A stretch of 7,107 bases of DNA from Bacteroides sp. (lineage in GTDB: Bacteria; Bacteroidota; Bacteroidia; Bacteroidales; SM23-62): positions 1-7,107 of the forward strand of contig DAOUVF010000157.1 of assembly GCA_030667765.1 (NCBI GenBank), given 5' to 3'. Position 1 is the first letter of the stretch, and each line of letters opens with the position of its first letter. This document shows, in pieces, positions 1 to 6,233 of the stretch. Made by a program: the position numbers and the translations under genes. The notes beneath the pieces were generated by a model that saw nothing but the letters and a program-made list of their open reading frames with translations, had not been told where the DNA came from and did no database searches.

Positions 1-1
1 C

Positions 2-541
2 ATCATTGTCCCCCTCTCCCACCGTATAACTCAAATCATAATCCCCCGCCCCCAGGGATATGACCTGTATGGATGATGCGGATAGTGGTACACTGTTTAC
101 ATGCGATGCAGGGGTAAATATATATCCAGCCTGGTCGGCATTGATCCTCAGCAATATAAGCGAACCTATGTTCTGCGCCCCGGATGACTGGGCCGTAATA
201 TCCAGTATCTCAGGCCTGTTGGCATCCAACAGGTCATTTCCCTGAATGATGGGCTGGTTATACTCTTGCCCTGGTAGCAAACCATTATATAACTGTAAAC
301 CGGATACAGGAATGTTTACATGGGCGGCATAATCATTCCCTCCTTCTGTCACGGTAAATCCGGAAATGTACGTAGTATCATTGGCCCTGCTCAGTCCTGT
401 TAAGGGGTAGCCACCTATCTCTCCGCCAGATAATGTATAGGGATTACCCCGGTCGCTATCCACCCTTATTGTTACTGCCACATGATCTCCAATGTTCATG
501 GTATCATTCGGGATTTCGACATTGGTGATCTCCGGCTCAAG
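2..541 (-). repeat. Second domain type: one full and one partial ~108-residue unit
   Basis: After the fifth repeat the pattern changes. Residue 568 begins LEPEITNVEIPND and residue 676 begins RPEILDITAQSSG, a spacing of 108. Both continue with a hydrophobic strand ending in a basic residue (VAVTIRV and LILLRIN) and later a strand ending in GGND or GEGDND (FTVTEGGND and LSYTVGEGDND). The first unit is at 541-218; the second runs from 217 off the left edge. The look is that of Ig-like beta-sandwich modules. The homology between the two units is a judgement by eye. Confidence 0.55.
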
Positions 542-2242
542 GCTGGCGAATATATTGAGTGAATTAGTGGGCAGGTCCTGGGTTGAGGTAACTAGAACAG
601 TATGGTCAACCAGTACATGAAAATTAGGGATATTGTCATCAAAATCGGCATTATTAAATTGAAGCAGGATCCTGGCCGATACGGCCGAAATCCTGTTAAC
701 CGACTCGATGGTAAGTCCCGCAGGACCATTCTCAAAGCTGAAATTAGATCCGTCGAGTGAGGCAGCAGATTCAAATTCCTCCTGTATAAGATCAATGGTC
801 AGCTCCCTTGCATCCAGCCGTTGTTCGGTCAATATGGAATCAGCGCTCAGGCTGGCGACAGGGCCGTCACCGATAGCCTGGATTGTGATGGGCCCGGTAT
901 AAAGATCATCCTCTGTGTTATATCTCAATTCATCCTTGTTAATGCGTACTGTAAAATCGGTTATATCCGAATCAAAATCATCTCCGTCAAACCGGAGGAT
1001 CAGCTGTACACTTGTTACCAATCTTGACGTAACGCTGCTGATGGATAGTCCGGAAGGCTCATTGATTAAGGAAAAATTCCTGAGACGCAGGGAGGCCGGA
1101 TCATTGAATTCTTCATTTACCAGGGTTACGGTAAGAACCCTCCCGTCAAGGATATCTTCCCTCAATGGCTGGTCCGGTTCAAGGGTGGCAGACTCTATGT
1201 TGGCTACTACGGTCAATATATTGGTTTCCAGATCATCGTTCGAATTCTCCAATGCATCATCTTTGATCCGGACCCTGAAATTGGTATAATCATCATCAAA
1301 ATCTCTCTGGTCGAACCTCAGGGCAATGGTCATGCTCCCCGGTGAGATCCCTGTGACCGATTCGATTCTCAGTCCCGATGGTTCACCTAAAAGTTCAAAG
1401 TCACGGTCATCAAGGTTTGTATGATTCCGGAAGCTTTCTTCAATGAGGGTGATGGTCAGGACCCTTACATCAAGCCACCGCTCTTCAAGGATAGCATCCG
1501 ATGTTAACACAGCCTGCGGGCTTTCATCATAGGCCGCAATGGTCAGGTTATTGGATATTATCTCATTGCCAGCCGGAGTATATCTCAGTATGTCACCGGA
1601 GACATCAATATTGAAATTTGTTATGGGTGAGTCGAAATCATTTCCAGGTGGATATGCCAGCTGCATAACAGCATGGGTGGCATCCGTTGCCATTACGGAC
1701 TCGATGACGAGTCCCCCGGGCTCATGATTCAAATTAAAATTACTGTTTGGAATGATCCCTGTACTGGTGAATTCTTCATCTGTAAGGGTTAAATTCAGGG
1801 AACGGTCATCCAGTGTTTGCTCCTCCAGTGGTGCGTCCGGTGAGATGGATACACCTTCATCATATGCTGTGATAGTAAGGTTGTTCGTAGTTAGGACGCC
1901 AGAAGATGTCTGGGTCAATTCTGAATCATCTATGGTGAGATAAAAATTTGAGATATCTGTATCAAAATCGGTCCCGTTAAAAGCAAGATCTATCAATGCC
2001 TGCGTGGCATTGAGAACAACTATAGCATGCACTGTCAGTCCCTCAGGTGCATTGCGAAGTATGAAATTTCGCCTGTCCAGACTTCCATCGGCAAAGGTTT
2101 CATCTGTAAGGATTATGGTGAGGGACTGGAAATCGAGGTCAGCCTCATTGAGCGGAAAGGGAGCAGTGATGGTGGCAGACTGGCCCAGGAGAGCTGGCAA
2201 GGATATCAATCCCAATATTAATATGAGGAGGCATCTCTTCAT
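2..2242 (-). CDS. Large secreted repeat protein, C-terminus beyond the left edge
   Basis: This frame stays open for 747 codons from the ATG at 2242-2240 to the left edge, so the C-terminus is missing. An in-frame TAA at 2266-2264 leaves this as the only ATG start. Residues 1-21 (MKRCLLILILGLISLPALLG then Q) form a classic Sec signal peptide. Residues ~22-567 are five diverged repeats of about 110 residues. Each carries a segment like L(D)xRxLTITLxxEeF, then NFxLxNEPsGLxIESV, then DFDxDixNF. Residues ~568-675 and 676 to the edge start two domains of another type (LEPEITNVEI and RPEILDITAQ), beta-rich and reminiscent of Ig-like modules; the second ends in a YDLSYTVGEGD segment. Similar repeats occur in large bacterial surface proteins; that is recalled, not searched. 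A surface, adhesive or matrix role is inferred. No enzyme motif is visible. A T9SS sorting domain could lie beyond the edge. The reading frame is certain; the function is not. Confidence 0.9.
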   Translation of the reverse strand, partial: MKRCLLILILGLISLPALLGQSATITAPFPLNEADLDFQSLTIILTDETFADGSLDRRNFILRNAPEGLTVHAIVVLNATQALIDLAFNGTDFDTDISNFYLTIDDSELTQTSSGVLTTNNLTITAYDEGVSISPDAPLEEQTLDDRSLNLTLTDEEFTSTGIIPNSNFNLNHEPGGLVIESVMATDATHAVMQLAYPPGNDFDSPITNFNIDVSGDILRYTPAGNEIISNNLTIAAYDESPQAVLTSDAILEERWLDVRVLTITLIEESFRNHTNLDDRDFELLGEPSGLRIESVTGISPGSMTIALRFDQRDFDDDYTNFRVRIKDDALENSNDDLETNILTVVANIESATLEPDQPLREDILDGRVLTVTLVNEEFNDPASLRLRNFSLINEPSGLSISSVTSRLVTSVQLILRFDGDDFDSDITDFTVRINKDELRYNTEDDLYTGPITIQAIGDGPVASLSADSILTEQRLDARELTIDLIQEEFESAASLDGSNFSFENGPAGLTIESVNRISAVSARILLQFNNADFDDNIPNFHVLVDHTVLVTSTQDLPTNSLNIFASLEPEITNVEIPNDTMNIGDHVAVTIRVDSDRGNPYTLSGGEIGGYPLTGLSRANDTTYISGFTVTEGGNDYAAHVNIPVSGLQLYNGLLPGQEYNQPIIQGNDLLDANRPEILDITAQSSGAQNIGSLILLRINADQAGYIFTPASHVNSVPLSASSIQVISLGAGDYDLSYTVGEGDND
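542..2179 (-). repeat. Five tandem ~110-residue protein repeats (about 330 bp period)
   Basis: The repeat units are at 2179-1862, 1861-1529, 1528-1202, 1201-875 and 874-542, covering residues 22-127, 128-238, 239-347, 348-456 and 457-567. The DFD motif falls at residues 92-94, 202-204, 314-316, 422-424 and 533-535. In DNA it is the nonamer atcaaaatc on the plus strand at 1961, 1295, 971 and 638, with the variant gtcgaaatc at 1631, giving spacings of 324-336 bp. The units are clearly diverged elsewhere in DNA, so this is an old expansion held by protein-level selection rather than a recent duplication. Unit boundaries are approximate. Confidence 0.9.
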
Positions 2243-2293
2243 TTGGATGGAAAGTATACTTGCTTATTTTTCCTGAGCGTTTGTGTGAATTTA

Positions 2294-2323
2294 CGAATAA
2301 TATCCTAACCTGTCTTTCCTCAA
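2294..2323 (-). promoter_or_regulatory. Candidate promoter for the large repeat protein
   Basis: On the minus strand a TTG (2323-2321) is followed after 18 bases by tattattcg (2302-2294). This resembles the Bacteroidota pattern of TTG, about 19 bases, TAnnTTTG, but has one extra base in the -7 element and C for T. Transcription would start near 2288 and give a leader of about 45 bases. No Shine-Dalgarno sequence precedes the ATG, as is usual in this phylum. The match is imperfect. Confidence 0.25.
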
Positions 2324-2375
2324 TGCCCTGAAATTGATAGACTTACAATCTCGTTGGATAGACGGCCTGATTTAG

Positions 2376-2400
2376 CCTTTAAAAAAAGGATCAAAATCCT
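2376..2400. terminator. Weak terminator-like, mutually exclusive hairpins
   Basis: The plus-strand bases AGGAT (2387-2391), CAAA, ATCCT (2396-2400) form a 5-bp stem. Read on the minus strand this stem is followed directly by T7, as in an intrinsic terminator. CCTTT (2376-2380) and AAAGG (2385-2389) around four A form a second stem that shares bases 2387-2389, so the two cannot coexist. The stems are short and AT-rich. It could end minus-strand read-through across the region or be chance in AT-rich DNA. Confidence 0.2.
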
Positions 2401-2566
2401 GCTATTTGGAGAAAAACTATCAGACATCAAATAACCGGCGGTACTGAAAGACTCCCACAAAATACACTTATTGCAGGGCTCTCAGGATATATTCTCCAAT
2501 CAGATAAAAGTCATCAATATATAGCAGGTTTACATGTTACTTATCCATTTTTTTTGTAACTTATTC

Positions 2567-2596
2567 TTGCAAAAAAAATCCTCTGAAATTCATTTG
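2567..2596 (+). promoter_or_regulatory. Candidate Bacteroidota-type promoter for the VanZ-like operon
   Basis: TTG at 2567-2569 is followed after 19 bases by ttcatttg at 2589-2596. The Bacteroidota consensus is a TTTG or TTG near -33 and TAnnTTTG near -7, so only the A of the -7 box is missing. The spacer contains an A8 tract that may bend the DNA. Transcription would start around 2601-2604, giving a leader of about 30 bases before the ATG at 2632. Confidence 0.4.
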
Positions 2597-2603
2597 ATTT
2601 CAG
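2583..2603. promoter_or_regulatory. Perfect 7-bp inverted repeat over the -7 element, possible operator
   Basis: CTGAAAT (2583-2589), seven bases (tcatttg), then ATTTCAG (2597-2603) form a perfect inverted repeat with a centre-to-centre spacing of 14 bases. It covers the predicted -7 box and the predicted transcription start. A dimeric repressor bound here would block the promoter. If transcribed, it could instead form a small hairpin at the very 5' end of the RNA. No T-run follows, so it is not an intrinsic terminator. Confidence 0.35.
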
Positions 2604-2631
2604 TCCCACTATCAGTAGAATTAATTGACTG

Positions 2632-3123
2632 ATGTATAAGACAACATTGCTCTTCTCAAGATATTATTCTCATAGATTATACTTTCTTCTATCTGCCCTT
2701 GCTATGGCTGTTGGCGGATTGATCTACATTCTACTCCGGCCATCAGAACATGTATTCTTTGGCTGGATCAGTCCTGCAGGATTTGAAAATTGGCTGGACT
2801 CGGCAAGGTCTCTTACGCACCCGCTACGCCAGCTTTTTCCGGATTGGTTCGTATTCTCCCTGCCCAATGGATTATGGGCTTTTGCCTATGCATTGATGAT
2901 CACCCACATCTGGTCTGGGAGTAAATCTGGATTAAAATACTTCTGGTTGGTCAGCGTACCTGTCCTGGTGCTGGGTTTTGAAGTTTTGCAATATCCGGGG
3001 ATCATTCGAGGGACTTTCTGTATGACAGACATGCTCACTGGAATGGCAGGACTGACCCTTGGAATTAGTATCGGATTCATAAAAACCAAAAACAATAACT
3101 ACTATGAAAAAGCAATTAAGTAA
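2632..3123 (+). CDS. VanZ-like integral membrane protein
   Basis: This 163-residue protein has four hydrophobic segments at about residues 17-36, 77-95, 102-117 and 133-151, the layout of the VanZ-like superfamily. Supporting motifs are LFPDW (69-72) and LPNG (77-80) before helix 2, FEVLQ (117-120) after helix 3, and GTFCMTDMLTGMAG (127-140) entering helix 4, matching the family pattern E..Q...G..D..D.L...G. VanZ gave low-level teicoplanin resistance in enterococci, but most small homologues in Bacteroidota have no known role, and resistance should not be inferred here. An in-frame TGA at 2626-2628 leaves the ATG at 2632 as the only upstream start. The C-terminus is hydrophilic (KTKNNNYYEKAIK). 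Its last 20 bp overlap the next gene, indicating co-transcription and probably translational coupling. Confidence 0.72.
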   Translation: MYKTTLLFSRYYSHRLYFLLSALAMAVGGLIYILLRPSEHVFFGWISPAGFENWLDSARSLTHPLRQLFPDWFVFSLPNGLWAFAYALMITHIWSGSKSGLKYFWLVSVPVLVLGFEVLQYPGIIRGTFCMTDMLTGMAGLTLGISIGFIKTKNNNYYEKAIK

Positions 3124-4855
3124 AAAAACATTTTGGCAATCAGTATGGTCTGTAGTGGTCCTGGGCATTTTATTCATATTGGCTGTAGGATCATTGGAAT
3201 CCAAGACTACAACGAGTAAGAGGGACCTTGGCGGAAAGGTTGTAGAAACAACTATTGATTTTAATGATAATGATGATAAAAAGAAAATTTATACCGGAGT
3301 AGAAGATGACTGGGGCGTTCGAAATGGACCCTTCAAGATAAGAACGCAGACAAAATTTGAATGGGAGGAAGAAGAAGTCTTATACGTAAATGGAAAACGA
3401 ACTGGAAAATCCAAGACTACCGATCTTTATGGCAGAATCAAATATACATGTTACAAGAGGGGCGTGGCATACGATTGTCCCAAAGCTGAACATATCTTCG
3501 CAGAAGATGCCACAGCATTCCAGGTGCTTTCAGGTAAATACCCCTGGTTTACAAACCAGTTGATTGTGTTTGGCTATGATAATGAATATGTTGAAGCATA
3601 CATGGATACCCTGGAAACGATACTCGATGAATTGGGAGATGATCCCCTAGAGTTTGAAAACTATTATGGGGATGCTGTAGATTCATTGACATATACTCCA
3701 TATGATAGTCTTATTCAATTAAATTATATATTATCAGAGATGCAGGGTGAGCAGGAAGTGAAGAGTGATGAATTCAGGATGGCTATTATAGATCGCAACA
3801 GGTCCAACGACAAAACTACTTACAACATTATAAAGGCTACCTATCCTGGGTATTTAGAATCGATCAAAGAGGTAGGAGTTGGTGATCCGGATTTTGAAGG
3901 GTTTTGCCATGTGACGGACAGTCTTATGGACGAAAACGATGCGCTTCATGGATCGCTTGATCCTGAAGATACGTTTTTTGTAGATAGTGTAGATGATCGT
4001 CTATTCAAGGCAATGGGATATATTCTTAACTATGAGGATACAACTTCAACGGCATTAAAATCACTGAAAATCAGGGCGTTTCTTAATAACAGAAATGATT
4101 TCCGGTCTATTTACAGGGAAGCCAGCACCTTTCTCATTCAATCCGCTATAGATTCTACCTTACAGAATGCTGCATTTGGTGCACTGTATTTCATGATATT
4201 GAAATATAGCGAGGGGGACATGATATATCGTTCAGTCAAAGAAGCCTGGCTCAATAATAGAGCTGTGGTAAGTTTACCCTTTTTGCTAACTGAATTTTCA
4301 GGTAACAATTCGGCAACAAGTGCTAGCCTGCTGGGTGAGGTGATCGAAGATGGTGGTGGTGCAGTTAGCTCCAGGGGAATGGCCTGGGCTGAATTCTACA
4401 ATCCTACCATCAGTGATAATTCGGAAACTTCAGGAACTGGTTTGGGCAGCTTTGTAATATCCCCGGACAACCTGGTTGAAGGGAATATCTATTATGCCAG
4501 GGCATTTGCTGTGAACAGTGCCGGAACCGCCTATGGGAATTGTGTCACCTTTACGGCCGGTGAATCTGTTGGTATAGATGATAATGAAATATTTGTCCAG
4601 GAATTTTCAGCATTTCCCAATCCTGCTGCCAACTTTACAACCTTCAGCTTCAATATTGAATCGCCAGAAGAGATGGCTCTGACTTTTGTTAATCTGAAAG
4701 GCCAAGTAGTATATCATCATGATCTTGGCAGGTTGCTCCCGGGTGAAAACCGGGTTGAACTGGATCTTTCCAGTTTTCCGAATGGGATCTATAGCTGCCA
4801 GTTGAACAACGATGGTATGACAAAAAGTACCTGTAAGATTTTAATAGCCCATTAG
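3104..4855 (+). CDS. Composite secreted protein with Fn3-like domain and T9SS type A sorting domain
   Basis: This 583-residue protein starts with a signal peptide or anchor (MKKQLSKKTF, then a hydrophobic stretch at ~14-30). Residues ~65-125 have glycine/aromatic segments, such as GVRNGPFKIR and LYVNGKRTGK, that recall MORN-type repeats. Residues ~130-390 are mostly helical in appearance, rich in Asp, Glu and Tyr, and I do not recognise them. Residues ~391-487 match the Fn3-like module common in Bacteroidota: GEVIEDGGGAVSSRGMAW, NPTISDN, then YYARAFAVNSAGTAYGN. Residues ~497-583 are a T9SS type A sorting domain: FPNPAAN, LKGQVV, LDLSSFPNGIY, and a final KILI. The protein is thus expected to cross the outer membrane through the Por system and be attached or released. 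The start lies inside the VanZ-like gene in an A-rich context. The next gene begins 74 bp downstream with no terminator between. The biochemical function is unknown. Confidence 0.88.
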   Translation: MKKQLSKKTFWQSVWSVVVLGILFILAVGSLESKTTTSKRDLGGKVVETTIDFNDNDDKKKIYTGVEDDWGVRNGPFKIRTQTKFEWEEEEVLYVNGKRTGKSKTTDLYGRIKYTCYKRGVAYDCPKAEHIFAEDATAFQVLSGKYPWFTNQLIVFGYDNEYVEAYMDTLETILDELGDDPLEFENYYGDAVDSLTYTPYDSLIQLNYILSEMQGEQEVKSDEFRMAIIDRNRSNDKTTYNIIKATYPGYLESIKEVGVGDPDFEGFCHVTDSLMDENDALHGSLDPEDTFFVDSVDDRLFKAMGYILNYEDTTSTALKSLKIRAFLNNRNDFRSIYREASTFLIQSAIDSTLQNAAFGALYFMILKYSEGDMIYRSVKEAWLNNRAVVSLPFLLTEFSGNNSATSASLLGEVIEDGGGAVSSRGMAWAEFYNPTISDNSETSGTGLGSFVISPDNLVEGNIYYARAFAVNSAGTAYGNCVTFTAGESVGIDDNEIFVQEFSAFPNPAANFTTFSFNIESPEEMALTFVNLKGQVVYHHDLGRLLPGENRVELDLSSFPNGIYSCQLNNDGMTKSTCKILIAH

Positions 4856-4929
4856 GAAAAATCTGATATATTGAACTCCAGATGGATGGATGGAAGCGAA
4901 GCAGGACGAAAAAATAAACCAGACAAACT

Positions 4930-6189
4930 ATGTCTAATTCATATTTAATCTATTGGTTCATAGTATGGAACCTACTAATGCTGGGCAGTTGTGCCGAGCA
5001 GGAAATCACACCGAATCAATTTAAAGGCAGTGATATCCAGCGGATCCGGTCTGCTATTGAAGCTGCCAAAGCTACGACAGGAAAAGTTGTGATTCCATCC
5101 ATCAATGCCAATGGGACAAATCTCTGGTTACTGGATAGTGCCATCCTGGTACCCGGTAACATGACCCTTATACTTGATAACTGTGTCATCCAATTATCTG
5201 ACCAATGCAGGGACAATATGTTCAGAAGCGATAATGTGGGGATGGGAATTACAGATCCTACTGGGATTGAGAATATTAGAATTATCGGGATGGGAGATGT
5301 TGTTTTAAAGGGAGCCAATAATCCCAGGGCAACAGGAGACGGTGCCAGGATACTGACTTTAAATCCGGCTGCAGAAAAAGAAAAGGGTAACTGGAGGGTA
5401 AGTTATGGCAGTGACGCAGGGAAAGAAGGGAAAAAGCAAAAAGGGGATTGGCGCAATATTATGATCCTCATGGCCCATGTCGATGATTTCAAACTGAAGA
5501 ATATCAACATAGAGAATTCCCATGCCTGGGCTGTTAGTTTTGAAAGGGTCAGACATGCGGATATCTCAGACATAAGGATAAACAATCCTGAAGAAATCAA
5601 TATTAACGGGAAAAAAGTCCTGGTATCCAACAAAGACGGTATAAACCTTCGTCATGGATGTAAACACTTTCGAATCAACAATATATCCGGCAGAACGGGA
5701 GATGATTTTATTGCCCTGTCAAGCCTTGACACGGGAGCAGATGGCCATGACAATGGAAATTTGAATTCTACCATGGTTACCAGCAGAAAATGGGGAGGGC
5801 CGGAAGATGATACAGAAGAGGTTGTCATTACCAATATTGCCTGTCAGACCAAATACAGGGGTGTAGCTATCCGGGCCAGCGACAGTGCCAGTATTCACAA
5901 TGTATATATCGATGGACTCATTACCCGGGAATGGGATGGTTATACCAATTCAATATTAATCGGGGGCATTGGTTATGGCAAACCTTCACTTCCTGGCAAA
6001 ATCAATAACATATATGCCACGAATATCATAGGAGGCGGACGTTCCCTGATTTTAATTGAGGCAGCCATTGCCGACTGTTCATTCATGAATGGTATATACA
6101 CGGGGGTTGGTGATCAGATAATTACCTATAAGATTGACAGGGCCAAAACTGCCAATATCGTATCTCAGAATTTGATAAAATCCCATTAG
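4930..6189 (+). CDS. GH28-like right-handed beta-helix lipoprotein
   Basis: This 419-residue protein begins with a lipoprotein signal: hydrophobic ~5-20 ending LGSC, with Cys21 as the lipidated residue. Residues ~30-90 fit the N-terminal part of the pectate-lyase-like superfamily (DIQRIRSAIEAAKATTGKVV, then a strand near LVPGNMTLILDN). From ~112 the chain shows repeated short strands of beta-helix coils: IENIRIIG, FKLKNINIENS, ADISDIRINN, FRINNISGRTGDD, VVITNIACQ. NKDG at 234-237 matches the NTDG motif of family 28 polygalacturonases, and GDD at 257-259 matches its catalytic aspartate pair. The family's GHG and RIK motifs are not clearly present: DGHDNG (271-276) and GVAIRAS (311-317) lie in the corresponding places. 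Activity on a uronate-containing or other polysaccharide is plausible, but the substrate cannot be read. An in-frame TAA at 4915 leaves this ATG as the upstream start. The gene may be co-transcribed with the T9SS protein 74 bp upstream. Confidence 0.75.
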   Translation: MSNSYLIYWFIVWNLLMLGSCAEQEITPNQFKGSDIQRIRSAIEAAKATTGKVVIPSINANGTNLWLLDSAILVPGNMTLILDNCVIQLSDQCRDNMFRSDNVGMGITDPTGIENIRIIGMGDVVLKGANNPRATGDGARILTLNPAAEKEKGNWRVSYGSDAGKEGKKQKGDWRNIMILMAHVDDFKLKNINIENSHAWAVSFERVRHADISDIRINNPEEININGKKVLVSNKDGINLRHGCKHFRINNISGRTGDDFIALSSLDTGADGHDNGNLNSTMVTSRKWGGPEDDTEEVVITNIACQTKYRGVAIRASDSASIHNVYIDGLITREWDGYTNSILIGGIGYGKPSLPGKINNIYATNIIGGGRSLILIEAAIADCSFMNGIYTGVGDQIITYKIDRAKTANIVSQNLIKSH

Positions 6190-6233
6190 TGAAACTGTAT
6201 GGGAAGGTGGTACCTGCTTAACCCCGGGTCAGC

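Larger units (their letters stand above)
2243..2631. other. Divergent intergenic region, 389 bp, no gene
   Basis: The region separates two divergently transcribed genes and contains no convincing ORF or RNA gene. It is AT-rich with several A and T runs, including A7 at 2381-2387 and A8 at 2571-2578. It holds a candidate promoter for each direction, one perfect inverted repeat at 2583-2603, and a weak pair of alternative hairpins at 2376-2400. Two similar 9-mers, gttacttat at 2536 and gtaacttat at 2556, lie exactly 20 bp apart on the same strand. Confidence 0.8.

Noticed and set aside
542..2179. Periodic ~330-bp DNA repeats considered as a CRISPR or mobile-element array
   Set aside because: The repeats are diverged, in frame and explained by protein modules; there are no short identical repeats with unique spacers.
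60..2276. Several plus-strand and off-frame ORFs of 60-124 codons
   Set aside because: They all lie opposite or out of frame with the 747-codon minus-strand frame, which has a signal peptide and regular protein repeats. None resembles a known family.
2632..3123. Glycopeptide resistance role for the VanZ-like protein
   Set aside because: No vanHAX or other resistance gene is nearby, and VanZ-like proteins are widespread without a resistance role.
2886..3204. Minus-strand ORFs of 69 and 90 codons opposite the VanZ-like gene and the start of its neighbour
   Set aside because: They are antisense to a gene with clear membrane segments and family motifs and show no domain of their own.
4880..4894. 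Short tandem gatg repeat in the spacer before the GH28-like gene
   Set aside because: Only about three copies of a 4-base unit; too short to call a functional or phase-variable repeat, and it lies outside the coding frame.
5016..5834. Minus-strand ORFs of 60-100 codons opposite the GH28-like gene
   Set aside because: The sense frame has a lipobox and beta-helix motifs; the antisense frames show only composition-driven openness.
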